A DNA stretch of 23,817 bases from an uncultured Eubacteriales bacterium (lineage in GTDB: Bacteria > Bacillota > Clostridia > UMGS1883), in NCBI GenBank assembly GCA_905195005.1, contig CAJJUC010000015.1, forward strand, positions 1 through 23,817. Direction: 5' to 3'. Shown here in pieces: positions 8,998 through 15,769 of the stretch (position 1 is its first letter; each line of letters begins with the position of its first letter). The position numbers were made by a program, and so were the translations under genes. The notes below the pieces were generated by a model. That model was not told the DNA's origin. It worked only from the letters and a program-made list of their open reading frames with translations, and searched no databases.

Positions 8998-9003
8998 ATG
9001 CTG

Positions 9004-9882
9004 TCACTCCTTATAAGAATATATATAATCGTTCATCTCGCTGTAGAGCGTGTCGAGCGGAGCTGAAATGTTTCTCACCATTTTTCCGAGAAGCAGCATA
9101 CTCACCGCCGTCAGAAATACAAATGAAGCAAGCAAAATCAGAAATGCGGAAAGCTGCTTGCTGCGAAAGGCTGACGGCGAAATGTAAAAATCAAGCGTTA
9201 TTCCGTCCTCCCCGAGCGGATTTGAAATCCGCACTGCGTTTTTCCCGGCTCCGCCGTCGTAAATACAAACCGCGCTGCCGCCGTGCTTAAGCACAATGCG
9301 GCTTCCCGAGAAAAACGGATTGTGTTCAAAATCATATGCGGAGAAAAGTCTGTCGGCATTGATGTCCGCAATCAGGTACGCCGCCTCCTTTCCCTTATAA
9401 TTTATCGGCAGCGACATAAGCATTCCGCCCCTGCGCCCGATTGTGTAAACCGAAAGAGAAGGCGGCGCGCCGGGCTTTGAAAGGTTACTTCCGAACGCAT
9501 CCGATAAAAAGCGGCGGTCGTGCTCACTGTCGGAATAATAAACCTCCCCGTTTTTTGTTATGACCGAAGCTCCGCTTATTGACAGATTGTAGCTCCTTGC
9601 GGAGGGCAGAACGGCGTTCAGCCGCTGCTTCTTTTCGGCATATTCAAAATATTCCCCCAGGTTATAGCGGCTTTCAAAGCATGCCGCCGCTTCACCGACC
9701 AGCGATAAGCGGTAAGAAGCGCTTGAGGTATACTGTGCCGACAAAAGCTCCGCGCGCTTCATAAAATCACTTTTTATAATATGAAAAAAGTAAATGTAAG
9801 TGGATGCAAATATTGCCGCAAGCGCGAAAATAACGGTAACGCCAAGCGTGACATGAAGTTTTTTTCTGAATCTGGCAAACAT
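9004..9882 (-). CDS. Membrane sensor with Cache-like domain but no kinase domain
   Basis: A 292-residue protein with two transmembrane segments (~11-34 and ~243-267) around an extracellular domain of about 205 residues resembling a Cache-type sensor of YesM kinases. The landmarks are VITKNGEVYYSDSE and LIADINADRLFSAYDF. Only ~25 residues follow the second segment, with NISAPLDTLYSEMN looking like the first half of a HAMP helix; the stop comes at 9004, just before the regulator gene. No histidine-kinase or ATPase domain exists here or downstream in frame. The ATG at 9882 is preferred over the GTG at 9891 because AGGTGAG (9893-9887) lies just before it. It may be a ligand-sensing partner of the full kinase, or a decayed kinase; its clean boundaries and place as first gene of the operon favour the former. 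Confidence 0.75.
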   Translation of the reverse strand: MFARFRKKLHVTLGVTVIFALAAIFASTYIYFFHIIKSDFMKRAELLSAQYTSSASYRLSLVGEAAACFESRYNLGEYFEYAEKKQRLNAVLPSARSYNLSISGASVITKNGEVYYSDSEHDRRFLSDAFGSNLSKPGAPPSLSVYTIGRRGGMLMSLPINYKGKEAAYLIADINADRLFSAYDFEHNPFFSGSRIVLKHGGSAVCIYDGGAGKNAVRISNPLGEDGITLDFYISPSAFRSKQLSAFLILLASFVFLTAVSMLLLGKMVRNISAPLDTLYSEMNDYIYSYKE

Positions 9883-9886
9883 AAAT

Positions 9887-9893
9887 CTCACCT
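9887..9893 (-). promoter_or_regulatory. Ribosome binding site that sets the sensor start
   Basis: AGGTGAG precedes the ATG at 9882 by 4 bases. The GTG at 9891 lies inside this motif and so is not the likely start. Confidence 0.65.
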
Positions 9894-9899
9894 GAATAA

Positions 9900-9928
9900 A
9901 TTATAGCAAAACACAAAAATCATTTCAA
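9900..9928 (-). promoter_or_regulatory. Promoter of the sensor-regulator-kinase-glycosidase operon
   Basis: On the minus strand TTGAAA (9928-9923), a 17-base spacer and TATAAT (9905-9900) give a near-consensus sigma-A promoter, with TG at an extended -10 position (TGCTATAAT). Transcription would start near 9893, leaving a leader of only about 11 bases before the ATG at 9882. Confidence 0.75.
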
Positions 9929-9936
9929 GAGAAATG
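9921..9936. promoter_or_regulatory. Small dyad over the minus-strand -35 box
   Basis: CATTTC at 9921-9926 and GAAATG at 9931-9936 form a perfect 6-bp inverted repeat around AAGA. It covers the -35 box of the minus promoter and could be an operator. Dyads of this size also arise by chance in A+T-rich spacers. Confidence 0.3.
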
Positions 9937-9980
9937 AGCCGATTTAGTTGAATGGTTATATTTTTCGTAGCTTTGTATCA

Positions 9981-10009
9981 TTGACCGCGGTTCGCAAATT
10001 TTATAAAAT
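9981..10009 (+). promoter_or_regulatory. Promoter of the transporter and secreted-protein operon
   Basis: TTGACC (9981-9986), a 17-base spacer and TAAAAT (10004-10009) match the sigma-A consensus at 5 of 6 positions in each box. Transcription would start near 10016, giving a leader of ~27 bases to the ATG at 10043. An 8-bp palindrome ACCGCGGT (9984-9991) overlaps the -35 box and may be incidental. Confidence 0.7.
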
Positions 10010-10028
10010 ATATACAAGAACAAAGCTG

Positions 10029-10034
10029 AAAGGA
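10029..10034 (+). promoter_or_regulatory. Ribosome binding site that sets the binding-protein start
   Basis: AAAGGA lies 8 bases before the ATG at 10043. The in-frame ATG at 10034 overlaps this motif and is unlikely to be used. Confidence 0.65.
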
Positions 10035-10042
10035 TGGTTAAA

Positions 10043-11410
10043 ATGAAAAGAATTGCAGCGCTGGCAATGTCGGCATGTTTGCTCGTTTGTGCCGGAGGAT
10101 GCGGCAAAAAGGAGGCTGTTTCGGACGGAACGGTGAAAATATCCATCGGAAACTGGCCCTCAAAAACCGATGAGGCAAACTATGAACGCCATATGAAATG
10201 GAAGGAGCAGATGAAAGAGAAATATCCGAATATCGATATAACACCCGATATAGGCGCCGTTGATATTCAAACGTTTCTGACAAAGGCGTCAAGCGGTCAG
10301 CTGCCCACGCTTTACATTACATATTTCACGGAAGCTTCAAAAATTATTAACGAGGGATATTCGCTCGACATAACGAAATTCATTGATAAGTACGGATATA
10401 AGGACGCGGTTAAAAAGAACATTATGGATATGGTAACCTCGGACGGGAAAATTTACGGGCTGCCCGCGAATTCATACGCGATGGGGCTGATGATTAACAT
10501 GAACCTGTTTAAGAAGGCAGGTCTTGTAAATGAAGACGGAACGCCAAAGATTCCCGAAACGTTTGAGGAGCTTGCGGATTATTCGAAAATCATCAGGGAA
10601 AAGACGGGAAAAGCAGGCTTCATTCTGCCGACAACAAATAACTGCGGCGGCTGGCATTTCATGAATATCGCATGGTCGTACGGCGTTGAGTTTATGAAAG
10701 AGGAAAACGGAAAATACAAAGCAATGTTTGACAATGAAAAGGCGGTTGAAGCGCTTCAGTATGTTAAGGACTTGAAATGGAAATACAATGCGCTTCCGGA
10801 AAACACATTTATTGACCAAAAAGAAATGAACAAGCTTTTTGCAACCGATGAGGGGGCAATGTTTTTGTCATCGCCGCCGGTTGATTCGCTCGTAACCGAT
10901 TATGCAATGGACAAGGATTCGGTTGCCTCCGCAACAATTCCGGCAGGACCGAAGGCGAAGGTTTCTCTTATGGGCGGCGGCATTAACATGGTTGAAGCCA
11001 ATGCAACCGACGAGCAGGCGGACGCTTGCTTCAAATGGCTTGAAATTATCGGAAAAGCGCCCGTTGTTACCGAAGACACGCTCAAATCAGAGGAGGAAAG
11101 CTTCAAAATGCGCAACGAAAAGGGACTGATAGTGGGCCCAGAAGGCTACGGCATTTGGGACAATCGCCTCAACGAGGATAAGCTCACCGCGCTGCGCGAA
11201 AAATACACGAACGTTAACATGAAGCTTTTTGAAGATTATCTTAAATTCGACGGCGTTACGATAAAGCCCGAAGAGCCTGTCAACTGCCAGGAGCTTTATA
11301 ATATTCTTGACGGAATTATTCAGGAGGTTCTTAACAATAAGAATGCCGATGTTAAGGCGCTTGTTGCCAAGGCTAATTCCGATTTTCAGAAAAACTACCT
11401 TGATATTTAA
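10043..11410 (+). CDS. Sugar ABC transporter substrate-binding lipoprotein (CUT1 type)
   Basis: A 455-residue extracellular lipoprotein. The signal peptide MKRIAALAMSACLLV leads into CAGGC, with C20 as the probable lipid-attached cysteine that holds the mature protein on the outer face of the membrane. The mature chain has the features of family 1 solute-binding proteins: an initial VKISIGNWPS strand, GQLPTLYIT, a DGKIYGLPANSYAMGLMINMNL segment, a WHFMNIAWSYG aromatic cluster and a late FLSSPPVDSL strand. It should bind an oligosaccharide and deliver it to the two permeases encoded next. The first gene of the plus-strand operon is often the binding protein in such systems. The sugar is not predictable from sequence. 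The 20 bases before the next gene hold no terminator. Confidence 0.92.
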   Translation: MKRIAALAMSACLLVCAGGCGKKEAVSDGTVKISIGNWPSKTDEANYERHMKWKEQMKEKYPNIDITPDIGAVDIQTFLTKASSGQLPTLYITYFTEASKIINEGYSLDITKFIDKYGYKDAVKKNIMDMVTSDGKIYGLPANSYAMGLMINMNLFKKAGLVNEDGTPKIPETFEELADYSKIIREKTGKAGFILPTTNNCGGWHFMNIAWSYGVEFMKEENGKYKAMFDNEKAVEALQYVKDLKWKYNALPENTFIDQKEMNKLFATDEGAMFLSSPPVDSLVTDYAMDKDSVASATIPAGPKAKVSLMGGGINMVEANATDEQADACFKWLEIIGKAPVVTEDTLKSEEESFKMRNEKGLIVGPEGYGIWDNRLNEDKLTALREKYTNVNMKLFEDYLKFDGVTIKPEEPVNCQELYNILDGIIQEVLNNKNADVKALVAKANSDFQKNYLDI

Positions 11411-11414
11411 CAAC

Positions 11415-11421
11415 GGAAGGG
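11415..11421 (+). promoter_or_regulatory. Ribosome binding site of the first permease
   Basis: GGAAGGG lies 10 bases before the ATG at 11432. The TTG at 11429 is the codon just before that ATG and is a less likely start. Confidence 0.55.
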
Positions 11422-11431
11422 CAGAAATTTG

Positions 11432-12337
11432 ATGAATGGGTCTTTAACAAACAAAAAAAGTAAAATCGGCGCGCTCAAACGCGTGAAATGGATTGCATGG
11501 CTGCTGATTCTGCCGAGCCTTGTGCTTTTGTATTTCCTTGTTTGGCGGCCGGTGCTTTCGGGTATATTTCTTTCGTTCTTTGAACTGAAAAATTACGAGC
11601 CCGTGAAATTTGTCGGCATGGAAAACTACCGCCGCGTTGTGAGCGACACGCTTTTTCTCAAAACGCTTTCAAATACTGTCAAATACGTTTTGTGGTCGCT
11701 GCTGTTCGGCTATCTGACACCCGTTGTGCTTGCGGTCATGCTTAACGAGCTTGTGCATTTTAAGGGAATATTCAAGTTTTCGATTTACTTTCCGTCAATC
11801 GTGCCGGGGGCGGCGGTGTCGCTCATATGGTACTTTATGTACTATCCCACCGAGGCAGGGCTTTTAAATGCACTTCGCTCGCTTGCCGGAATGCAGCCGT
11901 TTGTGTGGCTGCAGAATTCCGCGTTCACAATTCCCCTGATTATTCTGTCACTCACATGGCAGGGCTGCGGCGGAACAATGATTATGTACCTTGCGGCGCT
12001 CCAGGGAATCAATCAGGAGCTGTACGAGGCAACGAAGATTGACGGTGCGAACGCATGGCAGCGGATAAAAACCGTCACCGTGCCGCAGATTTGGCCGATG
12101 ATGGCGCTTTATCTGGTGAAACAGATTATCGGCATTTTCCAGATTATGCAGGAGCCGCTCCTAATGACGGGCGGAGGACCGAATAACGCATCCGTTTCGC
12201 TCGCTCTGTCGGCATACCGCTATGCATTCGTATATTTTAAACCGCAGAACGCGCTTGCAGTCGGAACAATAACATTCATGATTCTCATTATGCTTACGTT
12301 CCTCTACGTCGGAATGAATAAGAAAATGGAAAGCTGA
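11432..12337 (+). CDS. Sugar ABC transporter permease, MalF-like
   Basis: A 301-residue inner-membrane protein with about six hydrophobic segments, the first at ~21-42 (WLLILPSLVLLYFLVW). The cytoplasmic EAA loop that contacts the ATPase is at ~199-219 (YEATKIDGANAWQRIKTVTVP), with its typical EA and IDGA residues. The late GGGPNNAS turn is typical of CUT1 permeases of the MalF/LacF group. It forms the channel with the permease encoded 14 bases downstream and takes substrate from the lipoprotein encoded 21 bases upstream. No ATPase gene is present in the window, as is usual where a shared MsmX-type ATPase powers several CUT1 importers. Confidence 0.93.
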   Translation: MNGSLTNKKSKIGALKRVKWIAWLLILPSLVLLYFLVWRPVLSGIFLSFFELKNYEPVKFVGMENYRRVVSDTLFLKTLSNTVKYVLWSLLFGYLTPVVLAVMLNELVHFKGIFKFSIYFPSIVPGAAVSLIWYFMYYPTEAGLLNALRSLAGMQPFVWLQNSAFTIPLIILSLTWQGCGGTMIMYLAALQGINQELYEATKIDGANAWQRIKTVTVPQIWPMMALYLVKQIIGIFQIMQEPLLMTGGGPNNASVSLALSAYRYAFVYFKPQNALAVGTITFMILIMLTFLYVGMNKKMES

Positions 12338-12351
12338 GAGGGGGCGAAGCA

Positions 12352-13242
12352 ATGTTTTCATACGATAAAAAGACAACGGGAATTTATACCGCTGTTGACA
12401 TGAAAAGCAAATCGGCAAAGCTGGTTTACTGGATTTTGTGGGCAATCATGCTGCTGTTTGCAATGTGCTGCTTTTTGCCGCCGCTTTGGATTCTGCTTTC
12501 CAGCATGAAGGACACGAAGGAATTTTTGCAGATTCCGCCAACGCTTTTCCCGAAAAGGTTCGACATAGGAAAGGTTGCCGATGTGTGGAAAACGCTTGAC
12601 TTTGTGAAGTATTACATTAACACGGTTGTTCTTGCGATCGGCGATGTTGTTTTTATGATACTGATAAACGGACTTGCGGGATATGTAATATCGCGGCTTA
12701 AGCCGAAGGGTGCGTCACTTATCAGTATTCTTGTGCTGTGGACAATGATGCTTCCCGGCACTGTCAGCATGATACCGCTTTTCAAAACGTATATCGATGT
12801 GCCGTACCTTCATGTAAATCTCACGAACACATATTGGCCGATGTGGCTGATGTCGGGCGCGCAGGCGTTTTATGTTATGCTTTTTAAAAACTTTTTTGAT
12901 ACAATCGACATGGCGCTCGTTGAGGCGGCAAGAATTGACGGCTGCAACGATTTCAAAATATTCACGCGCATCATGCTGCCGCTTTCCGTTCCGATTATCG
13001 CAACCGTGTCGATTTTCACGGTGAACGGAGCATGGGGCAATTTCTTCTGGCCGTTTCTGCTGCTTAAAAACACGGAAATTCAAACCGTTTCCGTTGAGCT
13101 TTACAACCTTAAGCAAAGCGGCTATGCAATGGATAAATACATGGTTGCGCTTTTGCTGAGCATAATTCCGCCGTCAATCATATTTGTGCTGTTCCAGCGC
13201 CATATAATGGGCGGCATAAACATCGGCGGAGTAAAGGGATAA
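12352..13242 (+). CDS. Sugar ABC transporter permease, MalG-like
   Basis: A 296-residue inner-membrane protein with about six hydrophobic segments, the first at ~23-50. The EAA loop is at ~191-210 (EAARIDGCNDFKIFTRIMLP), a close match to the MalG-type consensus, and the chain ends with the usual FQRHIMGGINIGGVKG type of tail. It pairs with the preceding permease. The start ATG at 12352 has a GAGAGGGGG purine run before it, overlapping the stop of the first permease gene. A later in-frame ATG (residue 17) would also leave the membrane segments intact, so the first ~16 residues are less certain. Confidence 0.93.
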   Translation: MFSYDKKTTGIYTAVDMKSKSAKLVYWILWAIMLLFAMCCFLPPLWILLSSMKDTKEFLQIPPTLFPKRFDIGKVADVWKTLDFVKYYINTVVLAIGDVVFMILINGLAGYVISRLKPKGASLISILVLWTMMLPGTVSMIPLFKTYIDVPYLHVNLTNTYWPMWLMSGAQAFYVMLFKNFFDTIDMALVEAARIDGCNDFKIFTRIMLPLSVPIIATVSIFTVNGAWGNFFWPFLLLKNTEIQTVSVELYNLKQSGYAMDKYMVALLLSIIPPSIIFVLFQRHIMGGINIGGVKG

Positions 13243-13276
13243 TCTACACGAAAAATTTTATTGGGAGGAAAAGTCA

Positions 13277-15679
13277 ATGAAAAAAAGATTAATGTCAATA
13301 ATCACGGCGGCAGCCTTGCTGCTGTCAATTCCTGCGGCAATCGGCGCCGTGGAAAGCGTCGGCATTGCCGCCGTCAGCGGACTGAAGCTTACAAACCCTG
13401 ATAACCTTGCAATCGAAACGCTCGTCGGCGAAACGCTGAAGCCGACTGTAAAGGGAACGGAGGTAAAATGGTACATCGGCGGCGAGGAGGTTACGGACGA
13501 AACAAAGCTTGACGGAAAAAACCTCATCGTAACCTTTGAGGAACGCGGGAAAAGCATCAAGTGTTCCGTTGACGGTGCGGAGAGCGCGGAAATAACCGTA
13601 GGGGAAGCGAATCTTTCCGACCTCAGAAGCCTTGGAAGTGCTCAGCAGGATTTAATCGGTGACGGCAAAATCACAAAAACCGCCGCTGCCGACACCTTCA
13701 AGGCAGACGGCAAGCTTATAACGCTGCTTGATACTTACAATAACAGCAAATCAACGTTTATAGGATTGTTTAACCCGAATGCAAACCGTCCGTTTGACAC
13801 TGATGAAACACGCTATTACAATTACTACAATCCCGAGCGCGAAACGAATATAGCATACTTTTTAAATAACGACACAACAAAGGTGACGCTTTCGGAAAAT
13901 GTCCGCAGGCATATCAATATGAGCTGGCCTTGGCTGACAGAGCCTGCCTATGCCGGAGAAGCGCATGACGCTGAGAACGGCATGGATTATACAAAGCGCG
14001 CAGGAATTGTTCTTCCGGCGCTTTGGGAAATTGTGAAATACAAAACGATGGCAGGCTATCAGGACTATATGGATAATTCGTTTGAAATGTTCAGAACCGC
14101 TGCCTGCAACAATGTTAAAAATGTGGCTACAATGGATTTATCAACGGGAAACATCTATGCGGCAAGCACTCAGGGCAACAGATGGTACCGCGCGGAGTTC
14201 ACGCTCGACCGCGATTTCTTCCTTGATGCAAATGTCACACTTTCGGACATTGGTGCAAATGTTTGGGCAAAGCTTGCGAAGATATATTCGTATCCCGAGC
14301 TTTTGGAGCGCTTTGACGAGGAAACGCTTGCGGCAAACGGAATCACGCCGTCCGAGGGGGCATTTTCGGTTAAGGCTGTCAGCGGACTTGACCTGACAAA
14401 TCCCGAAAACCTTGCAATCGATAAAATTGTCGGTGAAACGCTCAGCGCGGAAAGAAGCGGCGAAACCGTTTGGTATGTCGGCGGAAAGGCTGTCACTGAT
14501 TCAGCCAAGCTTGACGGGGATAATTTCATCGTAACCTATGAGGAAAACGGAAAATATGTGACGGCGGCGGTTGACGGTGTTTTCGGAAAATGGATTAAAA
14601 TCGGCGCTTCGGAGCTTAAACATGCCGAACCGTCAGCAGAAACCTCATGGCCGCAGAACGAAACGGCAGATGACAACAGCTTTTTTGTGCAGGGCAAAAG
14701 ATTTGCACTGCTCGACACATATAACAACAGCAAATCAACGTTTCTTGTAATTTCCGCAAACAGCGCCAAAGCATACAGCTATATGTTTAATAACGATTTA
14801 ACCGCAGACGAAACAAATAAGACGAATATTTATTCCACGGAAGCTATTGCGACAGGATATTCACTCGGCTATGTTGTCGATAAGGTGATGAAAAACGATT
14901 CGTCAGCTATTCCGGCGTCGATAAACAGCCACATCAATAACGGCTGGAAATGGATAACCGAGCCGGGCAGCGACAGAACAGCCGATCTTAAGGCAAAATA
15001 CGGGCTTCTGCCGTACACCGTTTCGGCAGGCATGGTTGTTCCTGCAAAATGGGAATATGAAAAATACAAAAACATTATCGGACGCCAGGATTTGCATTTC
15101 AACAGCCGTGAATGGACGAGAAGCTCGCATATGGATAACTATATGCTTGTGTTTAGAACCGGCGCCGATACAACGAACTTTCACTATGCAACTACCGACG
15201 GTGCAGTGTGCTGGGCACGTCCGATGTTCACGCTTGACCGCAGCTTCTTCTTAAACGAAGCAGTTACCGGTATCGGAGCAAACGTTTATGCAAAGCTTGC
15301 TCGGGTTTATTCACTGAGCGAAATGGTCAACGCAGGCTATGACCGTGCGGAAATGATTGAAAATGGTTTTTCGGATTATTCAATGACCGTGAGCGGAAGC
15401 GGCGCGCTTACCCCCGGGGAGAGCTACACTGCGGCAATCACCGTGAAGAATAACACGCAAAGCGACATAAGCGGAGTTGTTGCGGCAGTTGTGTACGGCG
15501 AAAACGGCGCAATGCTTGCAATGAGCACGCTCGATAACGTGACGGCTGCGAAAAGAGCGCAGACGAATGCCGGAAGCATCACATTTGACAGCGTTCCTTC
15601 AGGCGCGGCAAAAATTAAAATATTCTATTGGGAAAGCATTAACTCGGCAAAGCCGATATGCATAAATTACGAACAGTAA
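13277..15679 (+). CDS. Secreted protein with two Ig-like domains and two locus modules
   Basis: An 800-residue secreted protein that I do not recognise by name. The signal peptide is residues 1-24. It has two rounds of the same pair of domains: an Ig-like domain at ~32-108 with module copy at ~147-355, then Ig-like ~365-443 with module ~475-698. A C-terminal beta module (~702-798) contains IFYWESINSAKPI. In the modules the landmarks LLDTYNNSKSTF (150 and 478), HIN..W.W.TEP (212 and 552), a WE..KY helix (250 and 592), FRT (272 and 626) and FTLDR.FF (308 and 651) repeat. No wall anchor, lipobox or catalytic motif is seen. GGGAGG at 13263-13268 supports the start. It lies 34 bases after the transporter genes, so a role in binding the transported glycan is plausible inference. 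Confidence 0.85.
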   Translation: MKKRLMSIITAAALLLSIPAAIGAVESVGIAAVSGLKLTNPDNLAIETLVGETLKPTVKGTEVKWYIGGEEVTDETKLDGKNLIVTFEERGKSIKCSVDGAESAEITVGEANLSDLRSLGSAQQDLIGDGKITKTAAADTFKADGKLITLLDTYNNSKSTFIGLFNPNANRPFDTDETRYYNYYNPERETNIAYFLNNDTTKVTLSENVRRHINMSWPWLTEPAYAGEAHDAENGMDYTKRAGIVLPALWEIVKYKTMAGYQDYMDNSFEMFRTAACNNVKNVATMDLSTGNIYAASTQGNRWYRAEFTLDRDFFLDANVTLSDIGANVWAKLAKIYSYPELLERFDEETLAANGITPSEGAFSVKAVSGLDLTNPENLAIDKIVGETLSAERSGETVWYVGGKAVTDSAKLDGDNFIVTYEENGKYVTAAVDGVFGKWIKIGASELKHAEPSAETSWPQNETADDNSFFVQGKRFALLDTYNNSKSTFLVISANSAKAYSYMFNNDLTADETNKTNIYSTEAIATGYSLGYVVDKVMKNDSSAIPASINSHINNGWKWITEPGSDRTADLKAKYGLLPYTVSAGMVVPAKWEYEKYKNIIGRQDLHFNSREWTRSSHMDNYMLVFRTGADTTNFHYATTDGAVCWARPMFTLDRSFFLNEAVTGIGANVYAKLARVYSLSEMVNAGYDRAEMIENGFSDYSMTVSGSGALTPGESYTAAITVKNNTQSDISGVVAAVVYGENGAMLAMSTLDNVTAAKRAQTNAGSITFDSVPSGAAKIKIFYWESINSAKPICINYEQ
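13424..14341 (+). repeat. Duplicated Ig-like plus module segment, copy in the 800-aa protein
   Basis: This stretch is similar at DNA as well as protein level to 15914-16840 in the next gene, including an exact 27-base match (13922-13948 with 16406-16432). It encodes part of the first Ig-like domain and module copy 2 (module itself 13715-14341). A recent intragenic or tandem gene duplication is the likely cause. Confidence 0.75.
14699..15370 (+). repeat. Locus module copy 3
   Basis: Codes residues ~475-698 of the 800-aa protein. It keeps LLDTYNNSKSTF, HINNGWKWITEP, WEYEKY, FRTGA and RPMFTLDRSFF but has an insertion before the HIN motif, so it is a more diverged copy than that at 13715. Confidence 0.75.
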
Positions 15680-15689
15680 AAATAACGCT

Positions 15690-15709
15690 GTGATTACATC
15701 ACTTGTTTT
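15690..15709 (+). terminator. Possible weak terminator after the 800-aa protein gene
   Basis: GTGAT (15690-15694), TAC and ATCAC (15698-15702) form a 5-bp hairpin followed by TTGTTTT. The stem is short and A+T-rich, so at most it would end part of the transcripts. Confidence 0.3.
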
Positions 15710-15749
15710 CGGGGGCTGCAAGAAGCGTGCTTATGCCTGCAGCCTCCCG
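15710..15749 (+). other. Stem-loop between two secreted-protein genes
   Basis: CGGGGGCTGCA (15710-15720) pairs with TGCAGCCTCCCG (15738-15749) with a single-base bulge, and the loop holds a smaller AAGC/GCTT pairing. No T-run follows, so it is not a standard terminator. It ends 10 bases before the next ribosome binding site and might stabilise or process the mRNA. Confidence 0.5.
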
Positions 15750-15758
15750 ATTTGGTAT

Positions 15759-15763
15759 GGAGG
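15759..15763 (+). promoter_or_regulatory. Ribosome binding site that sets the start of the SLH-anchored protein
   Basis: GGAGG lies 6 bases before the ATG at 15770. This rules out the in-frame TTG at 15752, whose first codons would include the binding site itself. Confidence 0.75.
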
Positions 15764-15769
15764 AAATCA

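Noticed and set aside
9969..10027. Inverted repeat AGCTTTGT (9969-9976) and ACAAAGCT (10020-10027) flanking the plus promoter
   Set aside because: The two 8-base arms are 43 bases apart in an A+T-rich spacer and are not repeated elsewhere; chance is as likely as a looping operator.
9925..10146. 73-codon minus-strand frame with a hydrophobic stretch in the divergent region
   Set aside because: It overlaps the start of the lipoprotein gene and both promoters, and its hydrophobic part is the antisense of the spacer and signal-peptide region.
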